A DNA stretch of 64,000 nucleotides from SYOC01 sp964441775 (GCA_964441775.1 CAYTVL010000004.1:1-64000), one strand, 5' to 3'. Shown: positions 7,718-17,389, numbered from the stretch's first letter. Notes: generated by a model from the sequence alone, not told the origin. A program made the numbers and translations.

Positions 7718-10700
7718 ATGTTAACTACCTTGCTCCACAAGGTGTTCGGCAGCAAGAACGACCGAGAATTGAAAAAACTGCGCCCCATTGTGGCGCAAGC
7801 GAATAGTCACGAATCGACGCTCTCACAGCTCAGTCTCTCTGAACTGCGAGCGAAGACGGATGAATTCAAGGCCCGTATCGCCGACGCCACCCGCGAACTA
7901 CGCAGCCGTTTTGAGGAAGCGCGCACGCGAGCCCAGAGCGACGAGCTGCGCGGCGGCGAAGGAAGTGAAGAACGAGAACGGCTGAAAGAAGAGGCCGATG
8001 CGCACGAAAAAGAATTGCGTCAGGCTGAAGCTGACGTGCTCGATAAAATCCTCCCTGAAGCCTTCGCTGCCGTGCGGGAGGTGTCCCGGCGGGTGACTGG
8101 CATGCGCCATTTTGATAGTCAACTCTTAGGCGGTCTTGTCCTGCATCAGGGAAAGATCGCTGAAATGAAAACTGGCGAGGGCAAAACGCTGGTGGCGACG
8201 TTGCCTTTGTACCTCAACGCCCTGCTGGGGCGGGGCGTACATCTGGTGACCGTGAATGATTATCTGGCGCGGCGCGACGTGCAATGGATGGGACCTATCT
8301 ATCACGCCTTGGGGTTGTCGGTTGCCTCCATTATTCACGATACGAGTTTCCTTTTTGATTCTACCTATCTCGTCAATGATTACCGCTATCTCAACTTGCG
8401 TCCGATTCACCGTAAGGAAGCGTATAACGCGGATATCACCTATGGGACCAATAATGAATTTGGGTTTGATTATCTGCGCGACAATATGAAGTTTAGCCTC
8501 GAGGACTACGTGCAGCGTGAGGTGCACTTCGCCATTGTTGACGAGGTAGACAATATTCTCATTGACGAAGCGCGGACGCCGCTCATTATCTCCGGACCGG
8601 CGGAGGAATCCACTGATAAATATTATGTGATTGACCGGGTGATCCCTCGCTTGCAAAAAGAGACGGATTTTACCATCGATGAGAAGCTCCGCACCGTGAC
8701 GCTGACTGAGGATGGCGTCGCCAAAGTCGAGCGCATGCTGGGCGTCAAAAACCTGTATGACCCCTCCGAGATCGGCACCTTGCACCATGTGAATCAAGCC
8801 TTGAAAGCGCACGCCATTTTTAAGCGGGACGTCGACTATGTGGTGAAAGACGGAGAAGTCTTGATTGTTGACGAGTTTACCGGGCGCTTGATGCCCGGTC
8901 GGCGCTGGTCTGATGGACTTCATCAGGCGGTGGAAGCAAAGGAAAAAGTGCGCATCCGCGAAGAGAACCAAACCCTTGCCACCGTGACGATCCAGAATTA
9001 TTTCCGCATGTACAAAAAACTCAGCGGCATGACCGGCACGGCGGACACGGAGGCGGTGGAGTTCAAGAAGATTTACACGCTTGACGTGGTCGTGATTCCG
9101 CCCAACAAACCAATGGCTCGCAAGGACTACGCCGACGTGGTGTATAAAACGGAGCGGGAAAAATTCAACGCGGTCCTTGACGATATCGCTGAATGTAACG
9201 AGCGCGGCCAGCCGGTGCTGGTCGGTACCGTGTCCGTGGAAAAGTCCGAACATCTGAGTAAACTTCTCAAGCGTAAAGGGGTGAAACACAGTGTCTTGAA
9301 CGCGGTGAATCATGAAGCCGAGGCCAACATCATTGCGCAAGCCGGACGGTTTGGCGCGGTGACGATCGCCACCAACATGGCGGGGCGCGGCACCGATATT
9401 CTGTTGGGCGGCAACCCTGAATTTCTCGCGCGCGCCGAGATTGAGACACAGTGGCTCCATACTAAGGTGGGCGGGGCGTCTTCTGCTCAAGCCGGTAAAA
9501 GTTACGAAGAAAGCCTGGAAGAGCTGCGCGCGGAATACAACGACACGATCAGTCGCGCACGCCAAAAATATGAAAAGGCCTGGACGCCGTTTGAGGAAGC
9601 GCGCAACGCCGCCTTGAAACGCATGACGGAAACCTACCGTCCCTTTTTGCACGCTGCCTGGCAAAAAGCGCGGGTGGATTATGAACACGCGGTAGCGCGA
9701 GTTGACTTGAGCAATGGGTATCTTAGCGCCGCCGGAGTGGAGGAATACCAAGTCGCGCGCGCCGCCTACGAACACGCGCTCAGTGAATATGACAAGGTGA
9801 TCGGTCCGGCGTTGTCCGAGGATCAGCAAGCGGAATACGAAACGGCGCAGACGGAGTACGTCGCGCTTTTCTCGGAAGGCGTAGGGAGTGGCGCTCCTGT
9901 GGGGAGTCACAACATGGAGCCGATGCGGAACCGTTACGAGCGAGCGCTCAACGAATATGATCGCGCCATCGTGCGTATCACTGACGGTGAGATCCCCGAT
10001 GAAGCGGACAGTGCCGGCGTCTATCTCGAGGCGCGAACGGCGTATGAGGAAGCCGCGACGGCGTATGAGGAGGCGGAGCGGCAGTATGAAGCGCACTATA
10101 GACCCTACGAAGAGGCTGTGGCGGCGGCGGAACGCGCTTATGAAGAGCAGCGGCGCGAACGAGTAAAAGTGGTGGAAGAGGTGCGCGAACAGTTGGAAAA
10201 AGCGCCGGATCTCTATAAGCAGCAATTTGATGAGGTGTTGGGCAAGTATCAAGCCATTTGCACGGAGGAACGCGAGAAAGTTGTCGCTGCCGGCGGTCTG
10301 CACATCTTGGGCACCGAACGACATGAGGCGCGGCGCATTGATAACCAGTTGCGTGGACGCGCGGGACGTCAAGGCGACCCCGGCACCTCGCGGTTCTATC
10401 TCTCGCTGGAGGATGATCTCCTGCGCATTTTTGGCGCCGAACGGGTGCAGAAGATCATGGACCGTTTGGGCATGGAAGAAGGGGAGCCCATTGAGCATGG
10501 GCTGGTGACGCGCGCCATCGAAAATGCGCAGAAACGAGTCGAGGCGCATAATTTTGATATTCGCAAGCATCTACTGGAATACGACGATGTGATGAATAAG
10601 CAGCGGGAGATTATTTACCGGCAGCGCCGGAGTTTTCTCGGCAGCGACAATCTCAAGAACGAAGTGCTGGAGATGACCGAGGCGCTGGTGGAGGAAACCG

Positions 10701-11320
10701 TTGCTGGCGCGGTGTCCCCAGACATTGATGTTGAGGAATGGGATTGGCAGGGGCTTGATGATGCGCTGTTTCGTCAGTTTAATCTGCGGCTGGCTGTGAG
10801 TGAGGACAAACGCAAGGAGTTTTTGATCGCGGAACTTGAAGATTTCGTGCACCGACACGTGCTGCAGACCTACGAAGCTCGTGAGCAGGCGTTTTCCCCG
10901 CCCGTGTTGCGGTATCTCGAAAAGATGATTCTTCTGCAAACGATTGATAGCTTGTGGAAAGATCATCTGCTGTCGATGGATCATCTCAAGGAAGGCATTG
11001 GGCTGCGGGGCTACGGTCAGAAAAATCCTTTACAAGAGTACCAAAAAGAAGCGTTCACGATGTTTGAAGGGCTCTTGCAAAGCCTCCAATCCGATGTCGT
11101 GGAAAAGCTCTTCACCGTGCAAATTGCGCGGCAAGAAGATGCGCAGCGCATTGAACAACCACGAGCGGTCCCGCAGCGTCAAGTGTTGGTGAGCAATAGC
11201 GGCCAGGTGGCCGTGCAAGCGAAACCGCAACAGGCGCGCCGTGAAGCGGCGAAGGTGGGGCGCAATGACTTGTGTCCTTGCGGCAGCGGGAAGAAGTATA
11301 AAAAATGCCACGGCTCATAA
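7718..11320 (+). CDS. secA: Preprotein translocase ATPase SecA with a large insertion
   Basis: Motor ATPase that pushes proteins through SecYEG. ATG 7718 gives the standard start MLTTLLHKVFGSKNDRE with AGGTGA upstream. Core parts are in order: Walker A MKTGEGKTLVATL (about 150), DEVDNILIDEAR (about 274), SGMTGTADTEA, TNMAGRGTDILLGG (about 552-564), GTERHEARRIDNQLRGRAGR, and the C-terminal zinc motif LCPCGSGKKYKKCH. The protein is about 1200 residues against 830-950 normally. The excess lies between GGNPE (about 566) and AAGGLHI (about 857), where most SecA proteins have 10-100 residues. The insert is a Tyr/Glu/Ala-rich helical repeat, for example TAYEEAATAYEEAERQYEAH, continuous in frame. Function beyond the core is unknown. 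Confidence 0.97.
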   Translation: MLTTLLHKVFGSKNDRELKKLRPIVAQANSHESTLSQLSLSELRAKTDEFKARIADATRELRSRFEEARTRAQSDELRGGEGSEERERLKEEADAHEKELRQAEADVLDKILPEAFAAVREVSRRVTGMRHFDSQLLGGLVLHQGKIAEMKTGEGKTLVATLPLYLNALLGRGVHLVTVNDYLARRDVQWMGPIYHALGLSVASIIHDTSFLFDSTYLVNDYRYLNLRPIHRKEAYNADITYGTNNEFGFDYLRDNMKFSLEDYVQREVHFAIVDEVDNILIDEARTPLIISGPAEESTDKYYVIDRVIPRLQKETDFTIDEKLRTVTLTEDGVAKVERMLGVKNLYDPSEIGTLHHVNQALKAHAIFKRDVDYVVKDGEVLIVDEFTGRLMPGRRWSDGLHQAVEAKEKVRIREENQTLATVTIQNYFRMYKKLSGMTGTADTEAVEFKKIYTLDVVVIPPNKPMARKDYADVVYKTEREKFNAVLDDIAECNERGQPVLVGTVSVEKSEHLSKLLKRKGVKHSVLNAVNHEAEANIIAQAGRFGAVTIATNMAGRGTDILLGGNPEFLARAEIETQWLHTKVGGASSAQAGKSYEESLEELRAEYNDTISRARQKYEKAWTPFEEARNAALKRMTETYRPFLHAAWQKARVDYEHAVARVDLSNGYLSAAGVEEYQVARAAYEHALSEYDKVIGPALSEDQQAEYETAQTEYVALFSEGVGSGAPVGSHNMEPMRNRYERALNEYDRAIVRITDGEIPDEADSAGVYLEARTAYEEAATAYEEAERQYEAHYRPYEEAVAAAERAYEEQRRERVKVVEEVREQLEKAPDLYKQQFDEVLGKYQAICTEEREKVVAAGGLHILGTERHEARRIDNQLRGRAGRQGDPGTSRFYLSLEDDLLRIFGAERVQKIMDRLGMEEGEPIEHGLVTRAIENAQKRVEAHNFDIRKHLLEYDDVMNKQREIIYRQRRSFLGSDNLKNEVLEMTEALVEETVAGAVSPDIDVEEWDWQGLDDALFRQFNLRLAVSEDKRKEFLIAELEDFVHRHVLQTYEAREQAFSPPVLRYLEKMILLQTIDSLWKDHLLSMDHLKEGIGLRGYGQKNPLQEYQKEAFTMFEGLLQSLQSDVVEKLFTVQIARQEDAQRIEQPRAVPQRQVLVSNSGQVAVQAKPQQARREAAKVGRNDLCPCGSGKKYKKCHGS
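9420..10275 (+). repeat. Coding heptad repeat region inside secA
   Basis: About 285 codons of degenerate Tyr-containing helical repeats. Tyr recurs at about seven-residue spacing (YEEAATAYEEAERQYEAHY; YERALNEYDRAI; YQVARAAYEHALSEYDKVI), interrupted by two loop-like parts (SEGVGSGAPVGSHN and DGEIPDEADSAG). The pattern predicts two or three long antiparallel helices or coiled coil. It is fully in frame with both flanking conserved SecA segments, so it is translated and not an intein: there is no HNG/SN splice junction at either end. Confidence 0.8.
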
Positions 11321-11382
11321 CCAAAGACCGGAGTCGAACTTTGGAATAAGGAAGCGCAAGAGGCGGGAGAGAAGGGGAGGGC

Positions 11383-12591
11383 ATGAAGGTCCGAGTCGAG
11401 AAATCACCAATTGTGACGCCAGGATTCCGCTTTGCTGGCGTAGCCTGCGGCATCAAGCCCAGCCGCAAAAAAGATGTGGCGCTGATCGTGTCTGATGCGC
11501 CGGGAACGGCTGCGGCGGCGTTCACCACGAATAAGGCCCCAGGCGCGCCGGTGATCCTCGGCAAAGAGCGTCTCAAGGCGGGACGACTACAGGCCATTGT
11601 TGTCAACAGCGGCATTGCCAATGTGGCCACCGGGCGGGCGGGGATTCGTTTAGCGCAAGAGACCTGCGCCTTGGTTGGTGAGACGCTGGGGATCGATGAA
11701 CACTTGGTGTTGCCTTCGTCAACCGGAAAAATCGGCGTACTGCCGCCGTGGGACCGGCTGCGACCTGGGGTGCTCGCGGCGTGCAAAGCGCTTTCTCCGC
11801 GCGGCTTTTGGCAAGCCCTGGCGGGCATCATGACTACGGACGCGTTCCCAAAAGCGGCGGTGCGGCAGGTGGAAGTCGGCGGAAAAACAGTCACGGTCGC
11901 GGGCATGGCCAAAGGGGCGGGGATGATCAATCCCAATATGGCGACCATGCTGTGCTACGTGCTCACCGATGCGCGGGTGGAGCGCGCCGCGCTGAGCAAA
12001 ATCCTGGATCAGACGTTGGTTGAATCTTTTAACGCGATTTCCGTGGACGGCGATACCAGCACCAGTGACACGGTGGTGTTGTTAGCCAATGGGGTGGCGG
12101 ACAATCGGGAAATTCGCGCGGCTGGCCGAGATTTTCAACGCCTCCAGACGGCGGTGGGCGAGGTCTTGCGTGCACTCTCCCGTTTGGTGGTGAAGGACGG
12201 GGAGGGGGCGACACGGGTGGTGGATATCTTTGTTCGAGGGGCCAAGGATGCATCGGACGCCAAGAAAGTCGCGCGAGTGGTAGCGTCGTCATCGCTAGTG
12301 AAGAGCGCGTTCTATGGTGGGGACCCCAACTGGGGGCGCATTGTATGTGCGGTAGGCTATGCCGGCGCGGCGCTCGATCTGGATAGATTAGATATTTTTA
12401 TTGGTGAGACGCCGATTGGCCGGCGCGGCGTCAGTACCGGCGCTGAGAGTGAAAAGTTGGCCGCCGCCGTCATGCAAGCGCCGGAATTTTCGCTGACCAT
12501 TGATTTACATCTGGGGCGTGGCGCGGCTCACATAGTGACGTCGGATTTAACTGTTAACTATGTCCGCTTTAACTCAGCGTATTCCACATGA
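11383..12591 (+). CDS. argJ: Glutamate N-acetyltransferase / amino-acid acetyltransferase
   Basis: Arginine biosynthesis: moves the acetyl group from N-acetylornithine to glutamate and, in bifunctional forms, also makes acetylglutamate from acetyl-CoA. The autocleavage segment MAKGAGMINPNMATMLCYV is intact, with the new N-terminal Thr about 188. The family end (NYVRFNSAYST) and SFNAISVDGDTSTSDT are present. Normal length at 402 residues. The start is supported by AGGGGAGGGC before ATG. It follows secA by 62 bases, an order also seen in deltaproteobacteria such as Geobacter. Confidence 0.97.
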   Translation: MKVRVEKSPIVTPGFRFAGVACGIKPSRKKDVALIVSDAPGTAAAAFTTNKAPGAPVILGKERLKAGRLQAIVVNSGIANVATGRAGIRLAQETCALVGETLGIDEHLVLPSSTGKIGVLPPWDRLRPGVLAACKALSPRGFWQALAGIMTTDAFPKAAVRQVEVGGKTVTVAGMAKGAGMINPNMATMLCYVLTDARVERAALSKILDQTLVESFNAISVDGDTSTSDTVVLLANGVADNREIRAAGRDFQRLQTAVGEVLRALSRLVVKDGEGATRVVDIFVRGAKDASDAKKVARVVASSSLVKSAFYGGDPNWGRIVCAVGYAGAALDLDRLDIFIGETPIGRRGVSTGAESEKLAAAVMQAPEFSLTIDLHLGRGAAHIVTSDLTVNYVRFNSAYST

Positions 12592-12684
12592 ATGCGCCGC
12601 CAGTTAAAATTTATGACAAAACGGCTGATAACCTAAGAGGTAGGAATGGAGAGCAGAGCCGTCTCAAAGACAGAAGGAGATTGT

Positions 12685-13989
12685 ATGGTGGGATTACGAG
12701 ACCGTATTGAGTCGCATGCGGCGCGAGTGGCGGTGATGGGACAAGGGTATGTGGGATTGCCCCTTGCGATAGAGTTTGCGAAAGCTGGCTTCCGCGTGAC
12801 TGGCATTGATCTGGATGCTGAGAAGGTGGCGACGTTGAACAGCGGCGAGTCGCATATCCCTGATGTCCCGAGCGAAACCGTGCGTGCACTGGTGGCTGCG
12901 GGCCATTATCGGGCGGACACGAATATGGATGTGCTCGGGGAGTGTGACGCGGTGATCATCTGCGTGCCGACTCCTTTACGGAAGGCGAAAGACCCGGATA
13001 TCTCGTTTGTCCTGTCCGCTGCTACTGAGGTCAAACGACGGCTTCACGCGGGACAATTGATTATTCTCGAAAGTACGACTTATCCAGGCACCACCGAGGA
13101 AATGTTGTTGCCCATGTTTAGCGACGATGGTCTCCAAGTTGGTCGTGACTTTTTCCTCTCTTTTTCGCCGGAACGTATTGATCCAGGCAACGAGCATTTC
13201 AAGGTCAAAGACATTCCCAAAGTGGTGGGCGGCATCACGCCGGAATGTTCTCACATGGCCGCACTGTTGTACGGGCAAATTGTCACACGGGTGCTTGAGG
13301 TCTCCAGCCCTACGGTGGCGGAACTGGCGAAGTTGTACGAAAACACCTTCCGCAGTGTGAACATTGCGCTCGCCAATGAATTCGCTCTCATGTGCCGTTA
13401 CCTTGGTGTGAGCGTCTGGGAAGTGATTGACGCCGCGGCGACCAAGCCCTTTGGGTTCATGCCGTTTTCACCTGGGCCTGGCATCGGCGGGCATTGCATT
13501 CCCATTGACCCCATTTATCTCTCCTGGAAACTGCGCCTCAACGGCTATGAAGCGCGCTTCATTGCCTTAGCGGATGATGTCAACCGCAGCATGCCGCATC
13601 AGGTCATCACCTTACTGATTGACGGATTAAACGAGCGGAAAAAGTGCCTCAATGGCGCCAATGTCTTGATCCTCGGTGTCGCATACAAACGGGACGTCGG
13701 CGACTTGCGTGAGTCGCCCGCACTGGATGTGATGAAAGAACTGCAACACAAGGGAGCGAATCTTGTGTACGCTGATCCCTTCGTGAGCACCCTCGCTCAT
13801 GAAGGATTGGATCTCCCGCGGGTGCAGTTGGATGCGGAGACGGTGCGACGTCAGGATGCGGTGATTATCCTCACCGACCATCGCGAGTTTAACTATCGCA
13901 TGGTGGTGGAGCAGGCGGACTTCGTCGTTGATTCTCGCAACGCCACGCGCACGGTGACGGCGCCTCCGGGGCGCGTCGTCAAATTGTAA
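12685..13989 (+). CDS. Nucleotide-sugar (UDP-GlcNAc/UDP-glucose family) dehydrogenase
   Basis: About 434 residues, oxidising the C6 alcohol of a UDP-sugar to a uronic acid with two NAD. ATG 12685 is preferred (AAGGAG six bases upstream) over ATG 12646. The Rossmann motif is VMGQGYVGLPLAIEF; the middle domain has AELAKLYENTFRSVNIALANE; the catalytic Cys is in IGGHCIPIDP (about 271); the C-terminal domain has LGVAYKRDVGDLRESPAL. The sequence is closer to the WbpA/UDP-N-acetylglucosamine 6-dehydrogenase branch than to UDP-glucose dehydrogenase (inference). It stands alone with a terminator after it. Confidence 0.93.
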   Translation: MVGLRDRIESHAARVAVMGQGYVGLPLAIEFAKAGFRVTGIDLDAEKVATLNSGESHIPDVPSETVRALVAAGHYRADTNMDVLGECDAVIICVPTPLRKAKDPDISFVLSAATEVKRRLHAGQLIILESTTYPGTTEEMLLPMFSDDGLQVGRDFFLSFSPERIDPGNEHFKVKDIPKVVGGITPECSHMAALLYGQIVTRVLEVSSPTVAELAKLYENTFRSVNIALANEFALMCRYLGVSVWEVIDAAATKPFGFMPFSPGPGIGGHCIPIDPIYLSWKLRLNGYEARFIALADDVNRSMPHQVITLLIDGLNERKKCLNGANVLILGVAYKRDVGDLRESPALDVMKELQHKGANLVYADPFVSTLAHEGLDLPRVQLDAETVRRQDAVIILTDHREFNYRMVVEQADFVVDSRNATRTVTAPPGRVVKL

Positions 13990-14010
13990 ACTCACAGTGC
14001 TCGATGAAAC

Positions 14011-14044
14011 AGCGGGGCTCGATATGGAAGTCCCGCTCTTCTTC
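14011..14044 (+). terminator. Probable Rho-independent terminator
   Basis: AGCGGGGCT, loop CGATATGGA, then AGTCCCGCT (nine pairs, one G-U), followed by a pyrimidine-rich CTTCTTCCC. It lies 22 bases after the sugar dehydrogenase stop. The T tract is interrupted by C, so strength is uncertain. Nothing coding is apparent in the rest of 13990-14249. Confidence 0.5.
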
Positions 14045-14249
14045 CCTCCCTTCCTTTCTTTCCGACACTGCTAACGCCACTGACAAGACGATAAGGTAAC
14101 CTTGACCAACCAGAAGGGCAGCGGCGTTGTGGTTTTCTACGATGGCGACTAGATGTTGAAGACCGTCGTGAAAGAGAAGATGAGAGAGGGAAGAGGTGAA
14201 GCGAGAAAACACAAGACGGGAAACGGGGAGGCGAGGAGAGAAGGGTGAC

Positions 14250-14627
14250 TTATTTGCTTCCCCGGGAGACAAATTGACACCCTAACCCGATCGCAGCCAC
14301 GCCGCGTTGTTCGACTCGCGTGACCTCGAGCTCGACTTCTTCTCCCTCAAGAACATCAAGAAAGAGGAGACCGTGTAGCCGCATACCCACATCGACGGCG
14401 TGGGCTGTGAGCACCCGGGTCTCCACAAGCACCAACAGGCCCGAGGCGCTGAAATTGAGGAGTAAGGCCGGGAGCCAGGTTTCTGCCGCGGTCGGACGCA
14501 GACACATGGGCAGGAACACGGAATGCCGCGGGTGGCGTCGCCGTTGGCGTGGGGCCTCTTGCTGGGCTCCGAGGGCGAACAAGGTGGTAAAATCCAGACT
14601 AGAAATGATAGATGGTGTTGCTGTCAT
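14250..14627 (-). CDS. PilZ-domain protein
   Basis: A short protein of about 125 residues from ATG 14627. The PilZ c-di-GMP binding signature is visible: RQRRRHPRHSVFLPM (Arg-rich loop, RxxxR) and LNFSASGLLVLVE (an N-x-S-x-x-G version of D/NxSxxG). The remainder forms the expected beta barrel (LEGEEVELEVTRVEQRG). It probably binds cyclic di-GMP. There are 89 bases from the acyl-CoA dehydrogenase upstream, so it may be a separate unit. The reading frame stays open far upstream of 14627, but that part overlaps the dehydrogenase and is not coding. Confidence 0.8.
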   Translation of the reverse strand: MTATPSIISSLDFTTLFALGAQQEAPRQRRRHPRHSVFLPMCLRPTAAETWLPALLLNFSASGLLVLVETRVLTAHAVDVGMRLHGLLFLDVLEGEEVELEVTRVEQRGVAAIGLGCQFVSRGSK

Positions 14628-14716
14628 GGTAAAGAAGAAATCGGGAAGAGGGTGGGAAACTTTATCCTCCTCCCTTTTCTTTGGTGACAATGCGAATGCA
14701 TTGCCTGGATCTGCTG

Positions 14717-15913
14717 CTACCGTCCTTTGGGCATGCCTAAGACGCGCTCCGCAATGATGTTGCGTTGAATTTCTGAGGTGCCGCCCTCGATGGAGTTCGC
14801 TCGTGCGCGGAGGAAGCCATATTGCCAGTAGGCGTCGAGGAAGGCGCGGGGGTCTCCTTCGTACAACTGGCCGTACGGGCCTTGCAGATCGACGGCGAGT
14901 TCCTGCATACGCTGATTGGTTTCCGCCCATTGGAGTTTCGGCAGCGAACCTTCTGGTCCTGGCGGGTTTCCACGCAATAAGCGCGTGAGCGCACGATAAT
15001 TGTTCAACTTTAACAACTCGCATTCAATGTATGCCTGCGCCAGCTTTTGGCGGGTTTGAGGGTCCTGCGTCACCGGTTTCCCGTGGCGGGTGGTGCGCTG
15101 CGCCGTCGCCGCCAGATCATCGTAATAGCGTTTTTGCGCAAACGTAAAATAAAAGCTCAGACCTTGCCGTTCGAACATGAGCGACGTGACGATCACGCGC
15201 CAGCCTTGGTTGAGTGCTCCTAATAAGTTCGCTTTGGGGACACGGACGTTCTCGAAGAAGACCTCGTTAAATTCGCTATCGCCGGTCAGGGTGCGCAGGG
15301 GCTTCACCGTAATCCCGGGGCTCTTCATATCGACCAACAAGCACGAAAGCCCTTGATGTTTGGGCGCCTCAGGATCGGTGCGTACGAGCAGCAGGCACCA
15401 GTCCGCATACAACGCCAAACTGGTCCACACTTTTTGTCCGGTGACCTGGAAATAATCCCCGTGGTCAATGGCGCGAGTCCGCAAGGAGGCGAGATCGGAG
15501 CCCGAGTTCGGTTCCGAATACCCTTGGCTCCAGATTTCGTCACCGCTGAGAATATTAGCGAGATGGGCGTTCTTTTGCGCTTCCGTGCCGTGGACAATGA
15601 TGGTGGGGCCGACAATTTCCAGTCCCAAAACATTCAAGAGGCCGGGTGCTTTCGCCGCCGCCATTTCCTGGTCAAAGATCATTCGCTCCACCAACGAAGC
15701 GCCGCGACCGCCATATTCTTTGGGCCAGGAAATCCCGGTCCAGCCGCCGGTGTGCACCTGCCGTTGCCACGACTTGAGAAAGTTGAGGTCGTCTTCCGAG
15801 GCTTGCGGCTGCAAGTGGCGTAGCTCCTGGGCGGACGTGGGGACATTGGCGGCCAGCCACGTGCGGAGGTCGTGGCGAAACGTTTCTTGTTCTGGCGTGA
15901 GAGAAAAATCCAT
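14717..15913 (-). CDS. Acyl-CoA dehydrogenase
   Basis: FAD enzyme forming an alpha,beta double bond in an acyl-CoA. 398 residues, normal length. N-terminal domain MDFSLTPEQETFRHDLRTWL; middle FAD-binding part GYSEPNSGSDLASLRTRA and ITGQKVWTS-like VTGQKVWTSLA; C-terminal IEGGTSEIQRNIIAERVLG. Start with AAGGAGCACGAT before ATG. Sequence style is of the long-chain/FadE-like and bile-acid-type dehydrogenases common in large catabolic genomes. It begins 24 bases after gatB, so it is likely read through from the gat operon. Confidence 0.95.
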   Translation of the reverse strand: MDFSLTPEQETFRHDLRTWLAANVPTSAQELRHLQPQASEDDLNFLKSWQRQVHTGGWTGISWPKEYGGRGASLVERMIFDQEMAAAKAPGLLNVLGLEIVGPTIIVHGTEAQKNAHLANILSGDEIWSQGYSEPNSGSDLASLRTRAIDHGDYFQVTGQKVWTSLALYADWCLLLVRTDPEAPKHQGLSCLLVDMKSPGITVKPLRTLTGDSEFNEVFFENVRVPKANLLGALNQGWRVIVTSLMFERQGLSFYFTFAQKRYYDDLAATAQRTTRHGKPVTQDPQTRQKLAQAYIECELLKLNNYRALTRLLRGNPPGPEGSLPKLQWAETNQRMQELAVDLQGPYGQLYEGDPRAFLDAYWQYGFLRARANSIEGGTSEIQRNIIAERVLGMPKGR

Positions 15914-15937
15914 ATCGTGCTCCTTGCTTTTCTTGGG

Positions 15938-17389
15938 TCACTGTGGTGGAGCGAGTTTTTGCTTGAGCAACTCATTGAGCAGTTGGGGATTGGCCTTGCC
16001 CTGGGTGGCGCGCATGACTTGACCGACAAAAAATTGCAAGAGCTTCTCGCGCCCGGCGCGATAGTCCGCGACCTTGTCCGGATTGGCAGCGATCACCTGA
16101 TCAATGGCGGCAGCCAAGGCCCCGGTGTCGCTCACTTGAGTTAAGCCTTGCTCGGTGACGATCTCCGCTGGGGCTTTGCCGCTGGCGACCATCTCCTCAA
16201 AGACAGTCTTCGCGATCTTGCCGCTAATCTTGCCCTCGTGAATCAACTGCACGAGGGCAGCGAGGTGTTCCGGTGGGCAGGGCCAGACGGGAGTCGAAAA
16301 CGCGTTCTCGGATTTTTCGTCCTTGGTCGTGCGCAAAATACTGTCCATTACCCAATTACTGATGGCTTTGGGGTCAACGGGAGAGGCGCGGACCGCCGCT
16401 TCGTAATAGTCAGCGACTGCTTTGCGCGCCGTCAACAGGTCGGCGTCATAGGCTGGCAGTTCGTACTGGCGCATGAAACGGTCTCGTCGGTCTGCCGGCA
16501 ACTCAGGTAGCGTGGAGGCGACCGTACTGATCCACCTGGACTCGACGACCAGCGGCAAAAGGTCCGGATCAGGGAAATAGCGATAATCGTGGGCGAATTC
16601 TTTACTGCGCATAGAGCGAGTGACTTCCCGGTCGGCGTCCCATAGGCGGGTCTCTTGCCTGATGGGTTCTTGTCTGGCCAGCGCCTCTTGTTGGCGTGTG
16701 CTCTCGTAGTGGATGGCTTTTTCCACCGCCCGAAACGAATTGAGATTTTTAATTTCTACTTTGACGCCAAATGTACTGCTGCCTTGTGGGCGAATAGAAA
16801 CGTTGGCGTCACAGCGGAGGCTGCCTTCCTCCATGTTGCCATCGCACACTTCAAGGTACTGAAGAATGGCGCGCAGGCAGCGCAGATAGGCTCCGGCTTC
16901 CTCGGGCGTGCGCAGATCCGGCTCACTGACAATTTCCAAGAGCGGCACGCCGGCGCGGTTCAAATCGACCAGGCTGGCGTCGCTGCGGGCGTCGTGGATG
17001 TTTTTGCCTGCGTCTTCTTCCATGTGAATGCGCGTGAGCCGCACGCGTTTTTTGTTGCCCTGCTCGTGAATATCAATATAGCCGTGTTGCGCAATGGGCA
17101 GCTCATACATGCTGATCTGATAGCCTTTGGGCAAGTCCGGATAAAAATAATTCTTGCGCGCCCAGCGGCTAATGTGAGCAATCTCACAATGCGTGGCGAG
17201 AGCGGTGCGTAGTGCAAACTCGACGACGCGACGGTTGAGGACCGGAAGCACACCGGGCAGGCCCGTGCACACGGGGCAGGTGTTATGATTGGGCGGCATG
17301 CCAAACTTGGTGGAGCAGCCACAAAAGATCTTGGAGTCGGTGCGCAGTTGGGCATGCACTTCTAAGCCGATCACCGTTTCATAGGTCAT
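15938..17389 (-). CDS. gatB: Asp-tRNA(Asn)/Glu-tRNA(Gln) amidotransferase subunit B
   Basis: tRNA-binding and kinase subunit of GatCAB, which amidates misacylated Glu-tRNA(Gln) or Asp-tRNA(Asn). 483 residues. The start YETVIGLEVHAQL is typical, with CGCSTKFGMPPNHNTCPVCTGLPG carrying the zinc cysteines, followed by YFYPDLPKGYQISMYE and ENAFSTPVW, and a C-terminal YqeY-like tail domain ending GQVMRATQGKANPQLLNELL. Its ATG overlaps the gatA stop by four bases, so translation is coupled. Confidence 0.97.
   Translation of the reverse strand: MTYETVIGLEVHAQLRTDSKIFCGCSTKFGMPPNHNTCPVCTGLPGVLPVLNRRVVEFALRTALATHCEIAHISRWARKNYFYPDLPKGYQISMYELPIAQHGYIDIHEQGNKKRVRLTRIHMEEDAGKNIHDARSDASLVDLNRAGVPLLEIVSEPDLRTPEEAGAYLRCLRAILQYLEVCDGNMEEGSLRCDANVSIRPQGSSTFGVKVEIKNLNSFRAVEKAIHYESTRQQEALARQEPIRQETRLWDADREVTRSMRSKEFAHDYRYFPDPDLLPLVVESRWISTVASTLPELPADRRDRFMRQYELPAYDADLLTARKAVADYYEAAVRASPVDPKAISNWVMDSILRTTKDEKSENAFSTPVWPCPPEHLAALVQLIHEGKISGKIAKTVFEEMVASGKAPAEIVTEQGLTQVSDTGALAAAIDQVIAANPDKVADYRAGREKLLQFFVGQVMRATQGKANPQLLNELLKQKLAPPQ

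Noticed and set aside
9420..10275. Intein in secA
   Set aside because: The insert does not begin with Cys/Ser, lacks the TxxH and HN(C/S/T) splicing blocks and is a simple helical repeat.
8126..10570. An 814-codon open frame on the strand opposite secA
   Set aside because: It lies entirely inside the conserved secA gene, has no ribosome site, is rich in Arg/His/Phe without any domain pattern, and is explained by the codon bias of secA.
16655..17212. A 185-codon plus-strand frame opposite gatB
   Set aside because: Antisense to conserved gatB motifs; no start signal.
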